A program made the translations under genes and the position numbers. The notes beneath the pieces were generated by a model. It worked only from the letters and a program-made list of their open reading frames with translations, searched no databases and was not told where the DNA came from. Below, piece after piece: positions 5,883 to 10,555 of a stretch of 10,555 bases of DNA. The DNA is from an uncultured Eubacteriales bacterium (GTDB taxonomy: Bacteria; Bacillota; Clostridia; Christensenellales; Christensenellaceae), in NCBI GenBank assembly GCA_905193725.1, contig CAJJPW010000056.1:1-10555 (forward strand), written 5' to 3'. Each line of letters begins with the position of its first letter. Positions within the stretch are counted from its first letter, which is position 1.

Positions 5883-6797
5883 TTATTTTACAAGGCACTG
5901 AAAACCCTGTTTTTCAAAGAGAGGTATGTACTTTCTAGGCTCTTGCTTATCCATATTTTGATATGTCTTCAGCACGTTATTCCAGCCCAATGCCTCATAT
6001 TTCAGAGCGCCCAAATTGTGAAAGGGCAGCAACTCCACATAGCGGATGCCCTGTTTACCCACCGTCTTTTTGAGCACATCTGCAATGCCCGCCATATCCT
6101 CCTGGGTATTATTCAATCCATAGATGACCGGTACCCGTACCATAGCTTTAGGATACACATCGGTCAGTTGTCTCAGATTTTCCAGAATCACCTCATTGGA
6201 AACTCCTGTCGCCTGCTTGTGCTTTTCCGGATCATAGTGTTTTACATCAAAGAAGATGCCCTGTGCTTTTTTGGCATACGCCAACAGGGTCTCTGTTTTG
6301 CCATAGCCACATGTCTCAAAAATAACATTCAGCTGATGAAACTCACATAAATCCAGCAATTCCAGACAAAATGGGCCAAAGCTCAATGGCTCTCCACCTG
6401 AAATGGTAATGCCACCGCCTCCATTATTGTAAAACGCCACATCTTTCAGAGCGATCTCGACGATTTGCTCAGGCGTATACTCCTTACCTGATACGCGAAT
6501 GGCGTCTTTGAGGCATTCTCTCTCACAGGCACCACAGAGCACACAGTTTTCCTTGTGGTACGCCAAAGCACCATTTTCATTTACAGAAAGTGCATGATTG
6601 GGGCATACTTTCACACATTCAAAACAGCTCATGCATTTGTTTGGGAAATACATGATTTGTCTATTAAAATTTTGATTTTCCGGATTGGCACACCAATAAC
6701 AGTGCAAGGGGCAGCCTTTTAAAAAAACTGTCGTCCTCACGCCTTCTCCATCGTGAATGCTGTACTTTTGAATGTTGGTGATCAATGCCTTATTCAT
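5883..6797 (-). CDS. Glycyl radical enzyme activase (radical SAM, two extra 4Fe-4S clusters)
   Basis: Uses a reduced 4Fe-4S cluster and S-adenosylmethionine to remove a hydrogen from the conserved glycine of the partner GRE. The 304 residues begin NKALITNIQKYSIHDGEGVR and carry the radical-SAM motif C29-X3-C33-X2-C36 (GCPLHCYWC). A ferredoxin-like insert follows with two CX2CX2CX3C clusters, C55/58/61/65 and C85/88/91/95, and then the SAM-binding GGEP at 134-137. This insert is typical of activases for GRE eliminases and is absent from the short pyruvate formate-lyase activase. The start is ATG at 6797, with AGAAAGG eight bases upstream; the frame is open further to a TTG at 6824, but that reaches the hairpin at 6822-6854. 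It is cotranscribed downstream of the GRE, 183 bases apart. Family is certain; specificity follows the neighbour. Confidence 0.95.
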   Translation of the reverse strand: MNKALITNIQKYSIHDGEGVRTTVFLKGCPLHCYWCANPENQNFNRQIMYFPNKCMSCFECVKVCPNHALSVNENGALAYHKENCVLCGACERECLKDAIRVSGKEYTPEQIVEIALKDVAFYNNGGGGITISGGEPLSFGPFCLELLDLCEFHQLNVIFETCGYGKTETLLAYAKKAQGIFFDVKHYDPEKHKQATGVSNEVILENLRQLTDVYPKAMVRVPVIYGLNNTQEDMAGIADVLKKTVGKQGIRYVELLPFHNLGALKYEALGWNNVLKTYQNMDKQEPRKYIPLFEKQGFQCLVK

Positions 6798-6821
6798 GGT
6801 AAGAACCTTTCTCATTTCATC

Positions 6822-6854
6822 CAAGACTAGCAGGCAAACCGCCTGCCAGCCTTG
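6822..6854 (-). other. Sense-strand hairpin just upstream of the activase gene
   Basis: In minus-strand RNA a 14-base-pair stem (6854-6841 with 6835-6822; two G-U pairs) closes on a GGTTT loop. It sits 24 bases ahead of the activase start, with no U-run after it, so it is not a simple terminator. Its position suits RNA processing, stability or translational tuning of the activase relative to the GRE. Confidence 0.6.
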
Positions 6855-6922
6855 CTGAAAATATTTGATTTATAAAAATTAGGAGGATATTGCTTCATCC
6901 GCCCGCCTTGCGGCCAATTTAT

Positions 6923-6963
6923 GGGAAAGCCAGTGGGAAGCTCCACTTGACACTGGCCTTCCC
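6923..6963 (-). other. Sense-strand hairpin just downstream of the GRE stop codon
   Basis: In minus-strand RNA a 13-base-pair stem (GGGAAGGCCAGTG at 6963-6951 with 6935-6923; one G-U pair) closes on a 15-base loop, 17 bases after the GRE stop. No U-run follows. It probably protects or processes the 3' end of the GRE message while allowing some readthrough into the activase gene. Confidence 0.6.
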
Positions 6964-6980
6964 CAATTCATCCTAGCCCT

Positions 6981-9362
6981 TTAGAATGCTTCAAATTCTG
7001 TACGCTCAATGATGTCATCTTGAATGACCTTGCTCAGTTCTGCAAAGAATGCACTGTAGCCCGCTACCCGAACCAAAAGTCCTGGATAATTTTCCGGCTC
7101 TTTCTGTGCTGCTTTCAATGTGTCTGCCGATACCACGTTGAACTGTACATGCCATCCACCCATTGTGAAATAGCCGCGAATTAAGTCTACCAGCTTGTTG
7201 ATGTTCTCTTCCGAATCCAGATAGGATGGATTGAACTTCTGGTTCAGCAGCGTTCCGTTGGTAGGCAGTAAGTGATCCAGCTTAGAGGCAGATCTCATCA
7301 CAGCAGTTGGGCCGTTGAGATCCATATAGTGTTCTGGAGAGATGCCATCTGCCAAGGGCGCGCCTGCTGCTCTGCCGCTGGGCAGTGCTGCCACCACTTC
7401 TCCAAGGGGTACATTGGAGGATACAGGATACAGACCTGGTCGGTAGAGTCCTCCCCATGCGTTGCGATACTTGGAAACCGCTTCACAGTAAATGGAGGAA
7501 ACTAGGTTTGCAAATTGGTCTGCTGCATCATCGTCATTGCCGTATTTGGGCGCCTTTTGCAGCATCAACTGCAGCCGCTCATAGCCCTTGAAGTTGTTCT
7601 TGAGGGCATCCATCAGCTCTGCCATGCTCACCTTTTTCTCTTCAAACACAATTTTTTGAATGGCTGCCAACGAGTCCGTGACGTCTGCCAAACCAACGCC
7701 TTGTGGGCCAGTAAAGCTATAACGAGCGCCTCCGTTGGTGATATCCTTGCCCTTTTCTAAGCAGTCGGGCATGGTAATAGAGGTAAAGGGCAGCTGTAGC
7801 ATTTCGCTGTGCACTTTTTCGATGACGTTGATGGACGTAACCATGTGTTTCACATAAGCCTCTACCTGTGCACGGAAGGCGTCGATCACCTCATCGATGT
7901 TCTCAAAGCTTGCAGCGTCTTTGGTCTCTATACCGATTTGCTCTCCACAGAGCATGCACTTGCCGCTGTTGAGGGCGATTTCAAACGCCTTGCCCAAGTT
8001 GGACATACATGCGTTGGTTACACCTACTGTTCCCGTGGGTACTGCCTCCACACATCCGGAGATGGAGTAATCCCTAGCATCTTCCAGCGTAGCGCCGCAG
8101 CTCATCAGCAGAGGAATAGCTACCGTATCGTTGAACAGCTGTGGCTTGCCGCCGCCTGTCTTGATGACATGTGCTGTCATGTTGAGCAGTGCAGCCGGGC
8201 TGGCAGGATGTACCCGCACAGAAATGTTGGGCTGAGAGAGCTTGGTTTTGTATTCGCTGTCTAAGCACATATAGGAGAGCTCATTGGTGGCATCTCTTCC
8301 TTTTACATCTACACCACCGATTACTAAGTTCTCAGAGATGGCAAAGCCGCCGTAGTAGATGGAGGATTTCAGGTCGTAAGCGCGCATGATCTCAGTAAAC
8401 TTAATCCACAGAATATCCAGCAGCTCTTGTGCCTGTGCTTTGGTGATCACTCCATTATCCAAATCCCTTTTCAGGTAGGGGTACATGAATTGGTCAAATC
8501 TTCCCACAGAGATTGCCAGGCCGTTTTGTTCAATATACAGCATCAGGTGTACAAACCAGAAGGACTGCAATGCCTCATAGAATGTTCTAGGCGGTTTGGC
8601 AGGTACTTGCTCGCAGTTTTCCGCCATCTGATACAGTTCGGCTCTTCTCTGTTCATTCTTTTCCTTGGCCGCTGTCTCTTTGAGCAGCTGTGCATATCTC
8701 TTGGCAAAGGTAATCGCCGCATCGCAGCAGATAATCTCTGCGTCATAGAATTCCTTTTTGTTGAAATCCTCGATATTTGATAGGTCCAGCCCATCCAGTT
8801 TCTCTTGGATCTGCTCTTTTACTCCCTCAAAGCCGTACTTTAAGATCAAGCCATAATCTGCAATCGTGTGGGCCAGGGTGCCTCTCTGATGAAGCTGCGG
8901 GGAAAACACCTGATGCTCCACGTTAATCACTTTTCTCGTCTCTTCGGGAATGCGGTGCTCAGAGATGAACTCGCTGTTTTTATCCTGCCAATAGGGCAAG
9001 ATCTCTTCCATGAGCTCTTTTCTCACTTCTGGAGAAACCGCCACTCTGTCGTTGTCCCGCACAGGGAAGATGTCGATCTCTTCCATCATGTAAAACGCCT
9101 CTGCCTCAGGGTAAACTGGACAGGCCCGCAATGTGCTTGCTTGATTTCCCACAAACAAGTCATCATCCGCTACAAAAATAGTCATGTTTTCCAGTGTCTT
9201 GGCAAAGGCCTTTGCACGGCGAATTACCATCGCCTCGCCCTCAGTCTCTTGGTAACTTTGGGTGTAGTATCTGGCCCTGTCTGGACACATCTGGGGTACT
9301 GCAGCTAAAAGTCTTTTCTTTAGCTTAGTAAATCTTTCGCTTGGCTCTGTAAACATTGCCAT
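6981..9362 (-). CDS. Glycyl radical enzyme of the dehydratase/lyase (eliminase) class
   Basis: An oxygen-sensitive radical enzyme that breaks a C-O, C-N or C-S bond next to a hydroxyl carbon. The protein is 793 residues, close to glycerol dehydratase and without the N-terminal extension used for microcompartment targeting. Seen: the catalytic thiyl Cys437 with Glu439 in SGCVEA; the glycyl radical Gly768 in RVAGYSAFF, 25 residues from the end; His165 in AHTIADYG; GRFDQFMYPYLKRDL (287-301); and the NGPTA and HVQFNVV segments. Cys-Val-Glu marks the eliminases rather than pyruvate formate-lyase. Relative to glycerol dehydratase as I recall it, the pocket His281-Ser282 appears as Leu282-Ala283 and Asp447 as Asn450, so glycerol is unlikely to be the substrate. 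The start is ATG at 9362 with GAGG eight bases upstream; a GTG at 9371 overlaps that site. An RbsC-type permease gene precedes it and the activase follows. Substrate unknown. Confidence 0.95.
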   Translation of the reverse strand: MAMFTEPSERFTKLKKRLLAAVPQMCPDRARYYTQSYQETEGEAMVIRRAKAFAKTLENMTIFVADDDLFVGNQASTLRACPVYPEAEAFYMMEEIDIFPVRDNDRVAVSPEVRKELMEEILPYWQDKNSEFISEHRIPEETRKVINVEHQVFSPQLHQRGTLAHTIADYGLILKYGFEGVKEQIQEKLDGLDLSNIEDFNKKEFYDAEIICCDAAITFAKRYAQLLKETAAKEKNEQRRAELYQMAENCEQVPAKPPRTFYEALQSFWFVHLMLYIEQNGLAISVGRFDQFMYPYLKRDLDNGVITKAQAQELLDILWIKFTEIMRAYDLKSSIYYGGFAISENLVIGGVDVKGRDATNELSYMCLDSEYKTKLSQPNISVRVHPASPAALLNMTAHVIKTGGGKPQLFNDTVAIPLLMSCGATLEDARDYSISGCVEAVPTGTVGVTNACMSNLGKAFEIALNSGKCMLCGEQIGIETKDAASFENIDEVIDAFRAQVEAYVKHMVTSINVIEKVHSEMLQLPFTSITMPDCLEKGKDITNGGARYSFTGPQGVGLADVTDSLAAIQKIVFEEKKVSMAELMDALKNNFKGYERLQLMLQKAPKYGNDDDAADQFANLVSSIYCEAVSKYRNAWGGLYRPGLYPVSSNVPLGEVVAALPSGRAAGAPLADGISPEHYMDLNGPTAVMRSASKLDHLLPTNGTLLNQKFNPSYLDSEENINKLVDLIRGYFTMGGWHVQFNVVSADTLKAAQKEPENYPGLLVRVAGYSAFFAELSKVIQDDIIERTEFEAF

Positions 9363-9425
9363 ATGAAACACCTCTTTCCTTTCTTTTCCTTCCTTACTTT
9401 CTTTTCTTTACAAATATTTATGTCA

Positions 9426-9442
9426 AGGCTGGCGCCCAGCCT
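9426..9442 (-). other. Hairpin in the permease-GRE intergenic region (near GRE)
   Basis: AGGCTGG (9442-9436 on the minus strand) and CCAGCCT (9432-9426) form a perfect seven-base-pair stem around GCG. It lies about 65 bases ahead of the GRE start, separated from it by a purine-rich stretch. No U-run follows. Confidence 0.5.
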
Positions 9443-9457
9443 AATATGCTAGGTTAG

Positions 9458-9484
9458 GAGTGCAGCGCACAGGGCGCCGCACCC
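9458..9484 (-). other. Sense-strand hairpin just downstream of the permease gene
   Basis: In minus-strand RNA, GGGTGCGGCGC (9484-9474) pairs with GCGCTGCACTC (9468-9458) over 11 base pairs, two of them G-U, around a CCTGT loop. It starts about ten bases after the permease stop codon. No U-run follows, so it is more likely a processing or 3'-protecting element than a terminator. Confidence 0.6.
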
Positions 9485-9493
9485 TTAAGGATA

Positions 9494-10435
9494 TTATTTT
9501 TTTCTCGTAGTCGCTAATACCGCTACTAGAATTATCACACCTCTTACAACCTCTTGGATGTAAGCTGAGATGTTTAACAGATTGAATAAGTTGTTCAGTA
9601 CGCCTAAGATTAGCGCACCAATCAATGTTCCCAGTACGTTTCCAATGCCGCCGGTCATTGCCGTGCCGCCAATTGCTACCGCTGCGATAGCGTCCAGTTC
9701 CCATCCATCGCCTAAGATCGGCTCACCTACTTCTACTCTTGCCACGTTGATGATCGCCGCAAATGCGGATAATAGTCCAGAGATCATGTACACAGATACT
9801 TTTACCGCTCCAGAGCGAGTACCCGAAAGTGTTGCTGCCTCTTCGTTGCCACCTACTGCATATACGCTTCTGCCATAGTGAGTATATTTGAGTAAGAAGA
9901 ATGCGACTGCCACAATGACGATCATGTAGATTGCCGGCAGAGGAATGGGCCCTAAGTATTTTTGGGCAATATTTTCTAACCCTTCAGATACCCCTAAAAT
10001 CGGACGTCCATCTGTATAAATAAATGCCACACCTTTTACGATAGTCATCATCGCTAGCGTTACAATAAATGGTTGTAATTTTCTGGTCACGATGATAATA
10101 CCGCTGATAAAGCCACATACTAGGCCGATTAGGAGGCCAAGGATTAACGCAACGGGGGCCGGTAGAGTCTGGCAAGAAGCTACAATACAACCTGTCAAAG
10201 CTACTACAGAACCAACTGAAAGGTCAATTCCGCCCGTTAAAATGACGAACGTCATCCCCACTGCAATAATGCAGTTACTGGACACTTGCCGCAAGACGTT
10301 CATCAGGTTTTTCGTCTGCAAAAAGTCTGGTGATATGATACTAGCGATAATAAATATGGCAACAAATCCTATGAGAATGGGGTAAATTCCCTTTCCTATG
10401 GAAAACTTTCTTTTAGCTTTAGCAAGCTCAGTCAT
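9494..10435 (-). CDS. Ribose-type (RbsC) sugar ABC transporter permease
   Basis: A membrane subunit of a carbohydrate-uptake ABC importer of the ribose/xylose/autoinducer-2 family. The 313 residues consist of about eight to ten hydrophobic segments, beginning near residues 16-36. Family marks are GGIDLSVGS (68-76), QPFIVTLAMMTIVKG (121-135), the cytoplasmic coupling loop GGNEEAATLSG (195-205) that contacts the ATPase, and ELDAIAAVAIGGTAMTGG (246-263). The start is ATG at 10435, with AAAGGAG nine bases upstream inside the end of the ATPase gene; an ATG further upstream at 10474 lies within that gene and is rejected. The preceding ATPase gene ends only four bases earlier. The likely substrates are sugars or polyols, but permease sequence does not reveal which. 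Its position before the GRE suggests it imports the GRE pathway substrate. Confidence 0.94.
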   Translation of the reverse strand: MTELAKAKRKFSIGKGIYPILIGFVAIFIIASIISPDFLQTKNLMNVLRQVSSNCIIAVGMTFVILTGGIDLSVGSVVALTGCIVASCQTLPAPVALILGLLIGLVCGFISGIIIVTRKLQPFIVTLAMMTIVKGVAFIYTDGRPILGVSEGLENIAQKYLGPIPLPAIYMIVIVAVAFFLLKYTHYGRSVYAVGGNEEAATLSGTRSGAVKVSVYMISGLLSAFAAIINVARVEVGEPILGDGWELDAIAAVAIGGTAMTGGIGNVLGTLIGALILGVLNNLFNLLNISAYIQEVVRGVIILVAVLATTRKK

Positions 10436-10439
10436 TTTT

Positions 10440-10555
10440 TCACGCTCCTTTTTCTTCTTTCGCTGCAAATGCATAAGACATTACTTTTTCTTCTGTTGCC
10501 TCATTTCTCTCCACTTCTCCGGTAATCGTCCCATTGGCCATGACCATAATCCGGT
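10440..10555 (-). CDS. Sugar ABC transporter ATP-binding protein, C-terminal end (runs off right edge)
   Basis: Only the last 37 codons are in the window, ending in TGA at 10442-10440. The reading RIMVMANGTITGEV resembles the end of the second nucleotide-binding domain of RbsA-type double ATPases (RIIVMHEGHLSGEF in E. coli, as I recall), followed by a variable tail. The gene stops four bases ahead of the permease start and carries that gene's ribosome binding site, so the two are tightly coupled. Walker motifs and the rest of the protein lie outside the window. It would power sugar import from the cytoplasmic face. Confidence 0.85.
   Translation of the reverse strand, partial: RIMVMANGTITGEVERNEATEEKVMSYAFAAKEEKGA

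Noticed and set aside
5778..6350. 190-codon open frame on the plus strand
   Set aside because: Most of it is antisense to the activase gene, which has clear motifs; it has no ribosome binding site and no recognisable domain.
6890..6976. Plus-strand TTG frame of 28 codons preceded by AGGAGG
   Set aside because: Spacing from AGGAGG is only three bases, it runs antisense through the GRE 3' hairpin, and it encodes no recognisable protein; the motif is probably coincidental.
7809..8264. Long plus-strand frames opposite the GRE gene
   Set aside because: They are antisense shadows of a gene with an unmistakable protein family; none has a ribosome binding site.
6797..9362. Pyruvate formate-lyase and its activase
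   Set aside because: The catalytic motif is Cys-Val-Glu, not the Cys-Cys of pyruvate formate-lyase, and the activase has a two-cluster ferredoxin insert that the pyruvate formate-lyase activase lacks.
6981..9362. Microcompartment-associated choline or propanediol lyase
   Set aside because: No targeting extension on the GRE and no shell-protein gene in the window.

Overview
The window looks like part of the chromosome of an anaerobic, low-to-mid-GC Bacillota bacterium, most likely of class Clostridia. The reasons are a PyrR-attenuated pyrimidine locus, strong AGGAGG-type ribosome binding sites, TTG start codons on pyrB and on the transketolase N subunit, and an oxygen-sensitive glycyl radical enzyme (GRE) with its radical-SAM activase. 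Almost everything is on the minus strand; one acetyltransferase gene is on the plus strand. No RNA genes, insertion sequences or CRISPR arrays were seen.

Left part (1-1112, minus strand): a pyrimidine operon. A consensus promoter is followed by a PyrR-binding attenuator leader, pyrR, an intergenic terminator and the 5' part of pyrB, which runs off the left edge. A divergent maltose/galactoside-type O-acetyltransferase gene (1254-1817, plus) ends ahead of a bidirectional terminator at 2020-2048.

Middle (2237-5262, minus strand): a zinc-dependent MDR alcohol/polyol dehydrogenase, then a transketolase split into N-terminal (ThDP/pyrophosphate-binding) and C-terminal (pyrimidine-binding plus C-terminal) subunits, closed by a 3' hairpin. 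A 32-codon small ORF of uncertain status lies between the dehydrogenase and the first transketolase gene. Upstream of the dehydrogenase is an AT-rich gap of about 620 bases with a possible gene remnant and operator-like palindromes.

Right part (5883-10555, minus strand): in transcription order, the end of a ribose-type ABC ATPase gene, an RbsC-type permease, a 793-residue GRE of the eliminase (dehydratase/lyase) class, and its activase with two extra 4Fe-4S cluster motifs. The GRE has the catalytic Cys-Val-Glu motif and the Gly-radical loop, but several residues that bind the hydroxyl groups of glycerol in glycerol dehydratase appear replaced. Its junctions with both neighbours carry long GC-rich hairpins whose imperfect pairs are all G-U in the sense RNA.

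Taken together, the right and middle blocks suggest an anaerobic pathway. A sugar, polyol or sugar-like compound would enter through the ABC transporter and be cleaved at a C-O (or C-S/C-N) bond by the GRE. The product would be oxidised or reduced by the dehydrogenase and its carbon skeleton rearranged by the split transketolase. The substrate cannot be read from the sequence, and no kinase, isomerase or aldolase lies in the window, so this is a hypothesis.
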